Part shown: in pieces, positions 53,296 through 63,774 of the stretch
Numbering within the stretch: the first letter of the stretch is position 1
Layout of the letters: each line of letters starts with the position of its first letter
Origin: Naegleria lovaniensis
Taxonomy: Eukaryota; Heterolobosea; Eutetramitea; Acrasida; Naegleriidae
Assembly: GCF_003324165.1 (NCBI RefSeq)
Contig: NW_025407824.1
Location: 868,001-932,000, forward strand
Length of the DNA stretch: 64,000 nucleotides
Direction of reading: 5' to 3'
Made by a program: the position numbers and the translations under genes
The notes under the pieces: model-generated
What the model was told of the DNA's origin: nothing
Database searches by the model: none
Seen by the model: only the letters and a program-made list of their open reading frames with translations

Positions 53296-54360
53296 TTATT
53301 GAATACATGTTTCGAATAACAAGAAATTTGTGCATGATTCTTCTTCTTCTTCCTTAATGGAGAGTTCTGTAGAATCCAATGATAATTGTGGTTCTGGTTC
53401 TTGTTGTTGATGAAGATTCAATGGAGAGGTTTGTACAATCTGTGAAAGAACTTGAGGTTGAGTCAAGACATGTTTTCGAATCAATGAAATTAAGGTTTGA
53501 ATAATGTCTGGATATCTTTCAGAGGCTTCTTTCAATCGATCCTTTAACACATTCAATGATGACCAACCATGATGTACATGTCCTTCATGATTTAGAGTTT
53601 CTGTCAAATCACATTCCATTGAACGGAAAGAAGGGTCCTGTTTCATCTTTTTACATTCAATTTCTGCAACATCATTTTCAGAAGGCGATTTTATGACATT
53701 GGATGGTGTTTCCTCAGCTGCCACATGTCTTTTTCTTCTTCCTAATTTGAGATATTCCTCCTTCGCAGGTCGATTCATTCCATATCTCAATTCATACAAT
53801 CCACACTTGTTACATAATGTTTGACCAGTCGATGGATTTCTTCTCCAAGTTGGAGTGGAACGAGTTCCACAATTTTCACATTGTGAATTCTTTGTAGTCA
53901 TTGAACGTGTTCGTTTTTTCTTCATTCGCATGGGAAATCCATGGTGTGGAGTGTTGGTAGTCTGAATTTCATGTTGCATTAATGCATGTCGTTGGAAGGT
54001 TAAAAGTTGTCGTGGTGGTTGAAGAGGCATGGATGAACATGGACAGTTCGAACATAAATCATGCTCACGGCTCAAGATCTGAAAGGGATCATAACTTAAA
54101 GTCACTGGATGTGGATCATGTAGTGTCGAATGATTCGAATGGTCGTGATGGGTTTGGGATATTGGTTTCATGGTTGGTTTACATGTAGCTGCAGCTCCAT
54201 ATATTTGGTTCAGTGGAGACAGAAGAACATGTTTCACACCTGTGGAGCTCGACATTATTGACTCGAACCAATTGGTATGTTCATGATCTTCATTATCTGG
54301 TAACAAGAATTGACTGTTCCAATCTTCGATGGCATGCTCGTTTGGAGAGAATAAATCCAT
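53296..54360 (-). CDS. GATA-type zinc-finger protein, array member 3
   Basis: ATG 54360 gives 354 residues starting MDLFSPNEHAIEDWNSQ, the same start as members 4 and 5. The frame stays open 200 bp upstream, but that stretch is the array's leader sequence. Conserved parts in order: acidic leader; KHVLLSPLNQIYGAAATCKP; a linker; basic KKKRTRSMTTKN; finger CENC-x18-CNKCGLYELRYGMNRP; KLGRRKRHV; and the C-terminal block WSSLNVLKDRLKEASERYPD followed by RKHVLTQPQVLSQIV. It is intronless. The finger resembles plant and fungal single-finger GATA factors. Member 4 is its closest relative. Confidence 0.9.
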   Translation of the reverse strand: MDLFSPNEHAIEDWNSQFLLPDNEDHEHTNWFESIMSSSTGVKHVLLSPLNQIYGAAATCKPTMKPISQTHHDHSNHSTLHDPHPVTLSYDPFQILSREHDLCSNCPCSSMPLQPPRQLLTFQRHALMQHEIQTTNTPHHGFPMRMKKKRTRSMTTKNSQCENCGTRSTPTWRRNPSTGQTLCNKCGLYELRYGMNRPAKEEYLKLGRRKRHVAAEETPSNVIKSPSENDVAEIECKKMKQDPSFRSMECDLTETLNHEGHVHHGWSSLNVLKDRLKEASERYPDIIQTLISLIRKHVLTQPQVLSQIVQTSPLNLHQQQEPEPQLSLDSTELSIKEEEEESCTNFLLFETCIQ

Positions 54361-54792
54361 GTTTTTGGATTCGAGTATATTTGTTTGTGTTGTTGTTGTT
54401 GTTTTTAATACTTTTTTAGTTTCCTTCGAAATGAATTCTTGTCGTTCTGGTTCTAATTCAATGAGAAATCCTTTTTCCAAATCGGGTGAATGTAACCAAT
54501 CATTAGATGGTCGAGCGAAAATTCCAACATGTCCGAACGTCTGTACTAGAAGAAACAATCTTCCTTAGATCTACAGTGAACGAAACGTTCATGCGGCAAC
54601 TAAACTATGGACTTATTCGTCATGATGAACCATTTCCATCCACAACGATCGCACCGAAATCGATATGAATACCTGCGACAATATTGTTGTGAACAATAAG
54701 TGACACATTCGATCGACTGTCTGAAATATTGGAAGCTCTTATTGTGTGTGTTGTATTTGGAGTACTTTTACATGGATTAAGGATTGAATTCC
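54361..54792. repeat. Array spacer with upstream modules A1, B1, C1
   Basis: This spacer between members 3 and 4 carries three modules also found in the next two spacers. A1 (54557-54600) contains TTAGATCTACAGTGAA and CATGCGGCAAC. B1 (54646-54663) contains GATCGCACCGAAATCGAT. C1 (54701-54720) contains ATTCGATCGACTGT. Between B and C lies TGCGACAA followed by a TTGTTGTGA half. The order and spacing are shared with the spacers at 55834 and 57378. Confidence 0.75.
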
Positions 54793-55833
54793 TTATTCAT
54801 TACTTTTTTCCAATAGTAACATATCTGTACAAGTAAATGATAAATCTCTGGATTCTCCATGATTCAATGAATGTTGTTGTTGTGCAATTTGAGAGGTTTG
54901 TAAAATCTGTGAAAGAACTTGAGGTTGTGTCAAAACATGTTTTCTAATCAGTGAAATTAAGGTTTGAATAATGTCTGGATATCTTTCAGAGGCTTCTTTC
55001 AATCGATCCTTTAACACATTCAATGATGACCAACCATGTACATGTCCTTCATGATTTAGAGCTCCTTTCAGATTACTTTCATGAGTTGAAATTATATGGT
55101 CCTGTTTCATCTTTTTACATTCACTTTCTGAAAGGTCATCTTCAGAAGGTGACATTGTAACATTACTCGTAGATGATTCTTCTACTGCAACATGTCTTTT
55201 TCTTCTTCCTAATTTGAGATATTCCTCCTTCGCAGGTCGATTCATTCCATATCTCAATTCATACAATCCACACTTGTTACACAATGTTTGACCTGTCGAT
55301 GGATTTTTTCTCCATGTTGGAGTGGAATGAGTTCCACAATTTTCACATTGTGAATTCTTTGTGTGTGTTCGTTTTGTTTTCATTCGGGTGGGAAATTCAT
55401 GGTGAGGAGTTCTCGTTGTCTGAATTTCATGTTGGAATAAACGTTTGTGTGTTAGTAGTTGTCGTGGTGGTTGAAGAGGTATGGATGAACATGGACAGTT
55501 CGAGAGCAAAATATTGGAACATGCATCATGCTCACGGCTCAAGATCTGAAAGGGAACATAATGTGAAGTCACTGGATGTGGATCATGTAATATAGAATGA
55601 TTCGATTGGTCGTGATGGGTTTGGGATATTGGTTTCATGGTTGGTTTGCATGTAGCTGCAGCTCCATATATTTGGTGCAGTGGAGACAGAAGAACATGTT
55701 TCACACCTGTGGAGCTCGATATTACTGACTCGACCTCATTAGCATGTTCAGAGTCATTCTCTTCATCATCTTGTAACAAGATCTGACTGTTCCAATCTTC
55801 GATGGCGAGGTCGTTTGGAGAGAATAAATCCAT
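54793..55833 (-). CDS. GATA-type zinc-finger protein, array member 4
   Basis: This intronless 346-residue protein starts MDLFSPNDLAIEDWNSQ. It has the same layout as member 3: KHVLLSPLHQIYGAAATCKP, basic stretch KTKRTHTKN, finger CENC-x18-CNKCGLYELRYGMNRP, KLGRRKRHV, and the C-terminal block with HVLTQPQVLSQIL. The linker before the finger has QPPRQLLT and Cys-rich SNCPCSS as in member 3. Near-identity over the finger and C-terminal block with divergence in linkers indicates a fairly recent tandem duplication with constraint on those two parts. Confidence 0.9.
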   Translation of the reverse strand: MDLFSPNDLAIEDWNSQILLQDDEENDSEHANEVESVISSSTGVKHVLLSPLHQIYGAAATCKPTMKPISQTHHDQSNHSILHDPHPVTSHYVPFQILSREHDACSNILLSNCPCSSIPLQPPRQLLTHKRLFQHEIQTTRTPHHEFPTRMKTKRTHTKNSQCENCGTHSTPTWRKNPSTGQTLCNKCGLYELRYGMNRPAKEEYLKLGRRKRHVAVEESSTSNVTMSPSEDDLSESECKKMKQDHIISTHESNLKGALNHEGHVHGWSSLNVLKDRLKEASERYPDIIQTLISLIRKHVLTQPQVLSQILQTSQIAQQQHSLNHGESRDLSFTCTDMLLLEKSNE

Positions 55834-56318
55834 GTTTTTGGATAAATGTTTGTGTTATTGTTGTGTTTAATTTTTTCAGTGTCCTTCGAAATACAATCTT
55901 GTCGTTGTGGTTCTATTCAGTGAAATGTGAACCCTCTTTCCAAATCGGGTGAATGGAAACAGTTATTAGCCGGTCTAGTGAAAATTCCAACAGGTCCGAA
56001 TGTGTGTACTGGAAGAAACAATCTTCCTTAGATCTACAGTGAATGAAACATTCATGCGGCAACCAATCCTTTGACTTTTTCGTCATTATGAACCATTCCC
56101 ATCCACCATGATCGCACCGAAATCGATTGAAACAGTGGAATTAGGAACCATCTTTCTCTTCTTCTTCACTGGTTGCTGTTTGTGCTGGCACAGTTGCCTT
56201 TTTCTCAACCTGCGACAACATCTGTTGTGAAAAATAAGTGTACACATTCGATCGACTGTCTGAAATATTGGAATCTCTTATTGTGTATGGTGTACTTATG
56301 GTTTACGGATTGAATTCC
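55834..56318. repeat. Array spacer with upstream modules A2, B2, C2
   Basis: A2 (56021-56063), B2 (56111-56127) and C2 (56241-56259) repeat those upstream of member 3 with few changes. About 60 extra bases, including a TTCTTCTTC run and a short frame, sit between B2 and C2. It separates members 4 and 5. Confidence 0.75.
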
Positions 56319-57377
56319 TTATTCATTACTTTTTTCCAATATTAACATATCTGTAAATGATACATCTTCCTTGGCGGATAATTCTCCATGATCTGATGAT
56401 TGTGGTTGTTGTGAAATTTGAGAGGTTTGTAAAATCTGTGAAAGAATTTGAGGTTGAGTCAAGACATGTTTTCGAATCAATGAAATTAAGGTTTGAATAA
56501 TGTCTGGATATCTTTCAGAGGCTTCTTTCAATCGATCCTTTAACACATTCAATGATGACCAACCATGATGTACTTGTCCTTCATGATTTAGAGTTTCTGT
56601 CAAATTACTTTCGTTGGATTGAGTTGAAATTATATGGTCCTGTTTCATCTTTTTACATTCACATTCAGGGAGTTCGTCTCCAGAAGTTGACGCTGAGACA
56701 TTGCTTGTGGATGATGATCCCTCAGCTTCCGTTGCCACATGTCTTTTTCTTCTTCCTAATTTGAGATATTCCTTGACAGGTCGATTCATTCCATATCTCA
56801 ATTCATACAATCCACACTTGTTACACAATGTTTGACCAGTCGATGGATTTTTTCGCCATGTTGGAGTGGAGCGAGTTCCACAATTTTCACATTGTGAATT
56901 CTTTGTGGTCATTGAACGTGTTCGTTTTTTCAGTCGGTTGTTGTGAAATTCGTTGTGTACATTATTTGACTGTATTGGATCTTTAGGATGGAATGATAAG
57001 TTTCCTTTCGAGGTTGAAAGTTGTTGTGGTGAGGAGGGAGCACCATTCGACAACACATCGTTTGAGATCTTTAACGGATCATTCAAACATGATGAAATAT
57101 CTTCTCGATAAGGATTCTTTAGATCATGATGTGTCGTCGTATGGTTCGCAGGGTGTGTCTGTAACATGGGTATCGTCATGGTTGGTACGTTTGGTTTGCA
57201 TGTAGCAGCTGCTCCATGAATTTGGAGCACTGGAGAAAGGAGAACATGTTTCACACTTGTAGTCTTCTCGAAACAAGTGGCTTGTTGATCATCTTCCTTC
57301 TGTCCATTCCCTTCATGATCATGTTGTAACAAGATCCAGTCTTCGATGGTGGAGCTGTTTGAAGAGAATAAATCCAT
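56319..57377 (-). CDS. GATA-type zinc-finger protein, array member 5
   Basis: This intronless 352-residue protein starts MDLFSSNSSTIEDW. It shares KHVLLSPVLQIHGAAATCKP, RLKKRTRSMTTKN, the finger CENC-x18-CNKCGLYELRYGMNRP, KLGRRKRHV, then the block WSSLNVLKDRLKEASERYPD and IRKHVLTQPQILSQI. The linker differs from members 3 and 4 (no SNCPCSS). It is nearest the PPDK gene, whose stop is 410 bp away. Promoter modules A3-C3 lie upstream. Confidence 0.9.
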   Translation of the reverse strand: MDLFSSNSSTIEDWILLQHDHEGNGQKEDDQQATCFEKTTSVKHVLLSPVLQIHGAAATCKPNVPTMTIPMLQTHPANHTTTHHDLKNPYREDISSCLNDPLKISNDVLSNGAPSSPQQLSTSKGNLSFHPKDPIQSNNVHNEFHNNRLKKRTRSMTTKNSQCENCGTRSTPTWRKNPSTGQTLCNKCGLYELRYGMNRPVKEYLKLGRRKRHVATEAEGSSSTSNVSASTSGDELPECECKKMKQDHIISTQSNESNLTETLNHEGQVHHGWSSLNVLKDRLKEASERYPDIIQTLISLIRKHVLTQPQILSQILQTSQISQQPQSSDHGELSAKEDVSFTDMLILEKSNE

Positions 57378-57787
57378 GTTTTTTGATACGTGTTGTTGTT
57401 GTTTGTGTTGTTTGTGTTGTTTTTGGATTTTAAATTATTCAGTGTCACTTGTTCGAAATGCAATATTGAGGTTCTTGAGGTTCTAATTCAAGTGAGTGTT
57501 AACCCTCTATTCCAAATCGGGTGAATTGAACCTATCATTGTTTGTGGTTATAACATTCCAGTTCACAATCTTCCGTAGATCTTCTGTGAATGAAACGTTT
57601 CATGCGGCAACAAAACCGTTGATTTGATATGTGTCAATCATGAACCTATGATCGCACCGAAATGGATGCGAATACCCTGCGACAACATTTTGTGAAAAAC
57701 ATGCACATATTCGATCGACTGTTTATTCTTCTCAAAAACACTCTTTTATTCAATAACAACAAACAATTTTTATAAAAACACAACCGA
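57378..57787. repeat. Upstream region of member 5 with modules A3, B3, C3
   Basis: A3 (57567-57611) contains GTAGATCTTCTGTGAATG and CATGCGGCAAC. B3 (57650-57667) contains GATCGCACCGAAAT. C3 (57706-57722) contains ATTCGATCGACTGT and lies only 66 bp from the PPDK stop codon. A TTGTTGTTTGTG simple repeat sits just before the ATG of member 5. Confidence 0.75.
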
Positions 57788-60721
57788 CTACTTTTTCGAA
57801 AGAATGGATTGTTGTGCAGCTGCAATTCTTGCAATTGGAATTCGATAGGGTGAACAACTCACATACGTCAATCCACATGTGTGTAAAAATTGAACCGATT
57901 GTGTCTCGCCTCCATGTTCTCCACACAAGCCCACATTCAAATTTGGTTTCACACTTCGTCCCTTCTCGACTGCCATCTTTATCAACTTTCCAACTCCATC
58001 TTGATCAAGAATTTGGAAAGGATCATTTTGTGACAATTCCATGTCAATGTAATCTTTGAGGAATTTCTCGGCATCGTCTCGACTGAATCCAAAAGTCATT
58101 TGTGTTAAATCATTGGATCCCACACTGAAAAAATCAGAAACAGTCGCAATTTCATCTGCAAGTAAAGCAGCTCGAGGTGTTTCAATCATGCATCCCACTC
58201 TAAATTTCACCTTATCATGTGATGTGGAGTGTGACAATATTTTCAATGCTACTTTTTCAATAATTTCTTTTTGATGTTTCAATTCTTGAATGGAAGAGAT
58301 GAGTGGAACCATAATCTCCACATGAACACAGGGTGATTGAGAGGCGAGAGCAGCTTCGAAAATGGCCTCTGCTTGCATTTGTGTAATTTTGGGGAGTGTA
58401 ATGCCGAGACGACAACCACGATGACCGAGCATGGGATTCTTTTCAGAGAGTTCTTCAATCTTTCTCAACACGACACTCTTGTCTTCACCCACTCTCTTGG
58501 CAAGCTCTTCAACTTCATGATCTTCATGAGGTAAGAATTCATGGAGAGGTGGATCTAAGAGACGAATGGTCACTTTGCGATCTCCCATCACATCAAAGAG
58601 TCCCTTGAAATCATTACGTTGATATTCTTTGAGTTTTTGAAGGGCTTCTGTACGTTGCTTTTCATTGGTGGCAACAATCATTCTTCTCATATCGAGAATT
58701 CGAGTCTTTTCAAAGAACATGTGTTCTGTTCTGCAAAGTCCAATACCTTCTGCTCCAAATTCAATGGCTTTTGTTGCATCTGTGACAGTATCTGCGTTGG
58801 CATAAACTCCCATGGTACGATAGCGCTTTTCAATTTCCATGACTCGAGCAAAATCTCCACTCAAAGAAGGTTCTGAGGTTTCCAAAGCACCTGCAAAGAT
58901 CAATCCAGTAGAACCATCAATGGTAATAATATCACCTTCCTTGAATTCAACACCATTAATAGTACATGTCTTTTCGTGCTCATTGACAATCAGTGCCGAA
59001 CAACCGCTCACACAACATTTACCATTTTGACGAGCAACAACAGCTGCATGACTGGTAATTCCTCCATTGGTTGTGAAAAATCCTTGTGAAATTTGCATAC
59101 CTGCCAAATCCTCGGGACTGGTATCGGTACGAACGAGAACGACAGGTCCCTTTGTTTTTCTTTCTTTGGCCATCTCAATGGCAGATTCTGATGAGAAGGC
59201 AATACGACCGACAGCACAACCTGGAGAAGCTGCCAAACCACAGGCCAATGGTTCATGTTTGGAAATTTCCTTCTCAGAGAGATAACGATGAAGAAGTTGA
59301 TCCAATTGGGACGCATCCAACTTGAGAATGACTTCCTTCTCAGTGATGAGACCTTCATCGAGCATGTCACAATAAATTTTGAGAGCAGCTTTTACAGCTT
59401 TCTTTCCGTTTCGGCATTGAAGCATGTACAAGACACCTTCCTCAATGGTAAATTCCATATCTTGAATGTCCTTAAAATGTCTCTCCAATTTGTTACTGAT
59501 GTCTAAGAGTTGTTTGTAACATTCGGGGAAAGAATTTCCCAACTCTTCAATTCTCTCGGGAGTTCGAACACCACTCACAACGTCTTCACCTTGTGCTTGT
59601 CTCAAATATTCTCCATAGAATTTGTTCTCGCCGTCGCTGGGTTTCTACTAAAGCAAACACCAGTACCAGAGTGTTGATTAATGTTACCGAATACCATCGA
59701 TTGAATATTGACTGCAGTTCCTTTCAAATTTCTAATATTGTGAATTCTTCGATAGTGAATCGCTCTGGCATTGGTCCATGACTTGAAGACTGCAATAATG
59801 GCCTTGAATAATTGTTGTTTGGTATCTTGAGGGAAGGGTTCTCCAGTCTTTTCGAGAATGGTCTTTTTATGATCCTCAACAATCTCCTTAATCTCTTCCA
59901 AGGTCAAATCAATGTCGAGTGAGATACCTCTCTGTTGTTTTTGTTTCTTCACATTTTCTTCGAAATGCTCGTACTTGACTCCCATGACCACATCACCATA
60001 GATTTGAATCAAGTTACGATACGAGTCCCAAACAAATCTCTCATTGCCACCAAAATTCTTAATCATGATTGGCAAATTGTCATCACAGAGACCCAAGTTC
60101 AAAATTGTGTCCATCATACCTGGCATGGATACAGCAGCACCACTGAAATTGATACAACAATTTTGTAAAATATAAAATTCGGTAAATAGGTGACACACCA
60201 TTTTTGATCATCACACAATCATGGATTTCATCATGCAAAAAGAATTTTGATTCCATCGTCATCACCATGGTTGTGTATGTCCATTGATTGTATTTTGTTG
60301 ACATTAGATCGTTGTATAAAATTTGTCTTGTTGTAAATCAACACCACCACAAGAATACAAACCTTCGAACAGAGACCAACAAGACCTTCTCATTCTCATT
60401 TTGCAAGGATCCAAACTTCTTATTGGTCACCTTCTCCAATCGAGCCAAATATTCATTCACTTCGGAAACAATTTGTTCCGGTAATTGGTTTTTGGAAGAG
60501 ACGTTTCTTTGAGCCATCTCCTCTTCATCATCCAAATCAATATTCGAAGCATAATTATTGTGTTTGTTAAACAATACGTTGGCTTCAGTGCAAATGGTAA
60601 ATCCTGGTGGTACAGGAACTCCCAAATTGACCATCTCTGCCAAACCAGCTCCCTTTCCTCCCAACAACTCTTTCATGTTGCGATTTCCTTCTGTGAGGTT
60701 TTGTTTGCTCTGTGGATCCAT
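57788..60721 (-). CDS. Pyruvate phosphate dikinase (one frame slip near 59640)
   Basis: Exon 1 is 60721-60363 and exon 2 is 60142-57788 (220-nt intron). The junction gives [21 protein letters not shown]-terminal ATP-binding region includes [11 protein letters not shown]. The phospho-histidine motif is [12 protein letters not shown] and the C-terminal cysteine motif is GLCGEHGGE. About 904 residues result if one base is supplied next to the C-run near 59640, where SRNP must join [12 protein letters not shown]. As read, the frame breaks there. PPDK interconverts pyruvate, ATP and phosphate with PEP, AMP and PPi, and replaces or supplements pyruvate kinase in many protists. No other damage is seen, so a base-call error is the likeliest cause. 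The end SILSKK is not a peroxisomal SKL signal. Confidence 0.92.
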
Positions 60722-61661
60722 TCCGAAAAAGTAACAAAACTTTTCATGGTAGTGGAATTGGTAGTGGAATTGGGAGAGAGAAAATTATTGTGATTAGTGC
60801 TCATTGTGTGTAGTTGTTGTTGAATCTAGAGATGTTTTTTTGTTGTGGTTGATTCAATGATCGCTGTTGGGACTGAGAATTTTCGACGAATTCATCCATT
60901 TTTACATGGGTTCATTTATAGTCATTTGATAAACCTTAAAAAGGAGAATTTTAATGAACTACTGTTTTAACACAAAACATGGTTCATGAGTATATCATTG
61001 AAATAACCAGCTACAAGTAAGTCAATTGTTGTTTGATGTGGTGTGACTGTTCTTGAATCTCACTACAACCAAGAAATAAATCGTTTGAATTTCCTTGGAC
61101 CTTTATTATTTGAATTGTTTGCCTTCCTCAAAGTTTTGATCAAGATGCAACTTGAAGAACTCGCTTTCATAAGGCTCTTCTCTCTGGTGGGCCACGAACA
61201 TCAAATTCATATGGTGTTTCTTAATTTTATAAAGAAATGGTTTTCATTTCAAATTTTCAACAAACCATTTTCCATAACAAAATAAATTCTCTTGCCAAGC
61301 TTGATTTTCTTAGACCTTAGCAAATGTGAGCTTTTCTGTTCACATCATCCTCTTACACCAGACACAACTTCCTTCAAATTACCGAATTCCGTCAAAAAAA
61401 AAAACGAGGATACCGAATATTGTGTTGCCTCATCATCCAAGATAATATTGTGTTCCGATTTTTGATTTTATTATCATTATCAACGGATAATCACAACATC
61501 ATCGTACGCGTGTTTTATTTGCATCATCACGCTATTTTAAATCCAATTTCATAGATAACGAGCAACTTTTTAATTGGAGTAGAACTTGTAGCAAACAACA
61601 ACACTCCTAGTAATAATAATTGAGTAGTACATCACTCGAGTAAAACAACAATAACAACAAA
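60722..61661. other. 0.94-kb divergent intergenic region
   Basis: This lies between PPDK (minus) and the thioredoxin-TPR-J gene (plus). A plus-strand frame near 61043-61285 begins at a non-ATG codon and has AT-driven F/L/K composition, so I do not call it. An A-run lies near 61395, and CAACAA-rich leader sequence directly precedes the ATG at 61662. Nothing else is recognised. Confidence 0.4.
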
Positions 61662-63523
61662 ATGGTCAAGGAAATTAAATCCGATTCTCAATTTACATCA
61701 GAACTTGCCAGTACCAACAAGCTGGTAGTGGTCGACTTCTTTGCCACATGGTGTGGTCCTTGCAAAAAGGTTGCTCCGATTTTTGAACAACTCTCCACTC
61801 AATACCAACAAGATGCCGTCTTTCTCAAAGTAGATGTAGATATTTGCCAACAAACAGCTGCTCAATGCGATATTTCGGCCATGCCAACCTTTGTTCTTTT
61901 CAAGAATAAGAAGAAACTCGATCAAGTAGTTGGCGGAGACATGAACAAACTCAATCAATTGATTATGAAACACAAAGGAGCAAGTAGTAGCAGTACAAAT
62001 GGTACAAGTTCTTCTTCACAAGTAGAAGATAATGAACCCATTCCAAGTCATCTTACAACAGCTGAAGATTTCAAAGAGGAAGGCAACAAGCGATACAAGA
62101 AAGCATCTTACAAGAAGGCTGCTGAATGTTACTCGAAGGCCATTGAAATTGATCCAAATCAAGCACCCATCTACACCAACAGAGCAGCATGTTATTTACA
62201 ATTACAACAATACAAGAAAGTCATTGAAGATGCTCTGAAAGCTCAACAATTAGATGCTAAATTTACCAAGGCCTATCTCCGAGCAGGTCAAGGATATTTA
62301 CAAATGGGTAAAACAAAAGAAGCCAAAGAACAATTCGATTTGGGACTTAAACTTGAACCCAATAGTGACCTTTTCAAGAAGGAACGAGAGGCAGCTGAGA
62401 AAATTGAAAAATATTTGAATAATTCTAAAAATTTCCTTTCTCAAGGACTCTACAAGGAAGCTAGTGCTGAGGTTGATTTGGCATTGCAAATTGCTCCACA
62501 TTCGACCATTGTGAAATTGGTCAAAATTGAATCTCTCATTGGACTGAGAGAATTTGATACTGCTGCCAAAGAAGCTTCCGCCATTCTTCGAGATGTTGAC
62601 AGTAACAATTCAGATGCTCTATTTTTGAGAGGACAAGCGCTCTATTATGCTGGAAATACAGATAGTGGACTCAATCACATCACACAAGCACTCAACTTAG
62701 ATCCTGACAATCAAAAATGTATTCAATTTAGAAAACAAATTAAGAAAATTGAAGCTTTAAAGGAAGAAGGTAACAAACTTTTGCGAAATGGAAAATACCA
62801 AGAGGCCTACGATGAGTATACCAAAGCGATTGAAATTGACCCAAAGAATGCAAATTTGAATGCTGTATTATATTGCAATCGAGCTGCAGCTGCAACCAAA
62901 TTGGGTAAACACGAGGTTGCCGTCAAAGATGCCACCAAGGCCATTGAATTGAATGACAGTTATTTGAAGGCCTACATGCGTAGAGGTTCGAGCTATATTG
63001 AGCTCGAACAATATGAAGACGCCATGCGTGACTACAATAGGGCTCACGAATTGGATAAGGACAATGAGGAAATTGAACAAAAATTGAAAGAAGTACGAAA
63101 ATTATACAAACAAAGTAAGAAGAAGGACTATTACAAAATCCTAGGAATTGAAAAGTCTGCTTCCACCGATGAAATTAGAAGGCATACAAGAAGCTTGCTA
63201 TGCAATGGCATCCAGATCGATACATTGACGAAGAGGAGAAGAAGAATGCTGAAAACAAATTTAAGGACATTACAGAAGCACATAGTATTTTGTCAGATCC
63301 TCAAAAACGACAACAATACGATTCGGGTGCCATGGATGCCGATTTCGAAGGTGGATTCCATGGAGCTGACATGAACGACATTTTCAGAATGTTCTTTGGT
63401 GGTGGAATGGGAGGTATGGGAGGCATGCACATGGGTGGTTTCGGAGGTGGTGGTATGGGCGGTTTTGGAGGTGGTGGAAGAAGAGGTGGTGGTGGCATGG
63501 GTGGAGGACAATTCTTCTTTTAA
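61662..63523 (+). CDS. Thioredoxin-TPR-DnaJ fusion protein (one frame slip near 63180)
   Basis: The intronless gene encodes about 620 residues once a single base is supplied in the AGAAGG run near 63180, where DEIRR must join [13 protein letters not shown]. Domains in order: thioredoxin with active site WCGPC (30-34) and cis-proline MPTF; an S/T linker; two blocks of TPR units (about 130-260 and 365-480), including [20 protein letters not shown] and [15 protein letters not shown]; a J domain (about 486-555) with [13 protein letters not shown] and HPD; and a glycine/methionine-rich tail ending QFFF. TPR-J proteins of the DNAJC7 type link HSP70 and HSP90. The added thioredoxin suggests a redox-linked co-chaperone. 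As read, the J domain is interrupted. Confidence 0.9.
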
Positions 63524-63774
63524 GTTGTGATTTCTACACTCAAATCCCCTTAGCTCTCTTTTTCAACATTTCTCCAATTGTCCACAAACCTTGAATTCAC
63601 ACTATTCAATTTTTTCATAAATTATTATTCTTAATATTAAAGGTGTGTCCATAGACATAATCAATTCATTATTAATACAAAATATTAGATGGTGTTTCTT
63701 TTGTAAAGAATTAGCTTCAATTTAAAACACAAAAAATCCTAATTGAATGTTGTGACTTGTCGACAAGTTTGAAT

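Noticed and set aside
54361-54558. Longer N terminus for GATA member 3
   Set aside because: The open stretch corresponds to the non-coding leader of members 4 and 5. MDLFSP at 54360 matches their starts.
61043-61285. 80-residue plus-strand frame upstream of the thioredoxin fusion
   Set aside because: It starts at a non-ATG codon and its F/L/K/I composition is what AT-rich sequence gives by chance.
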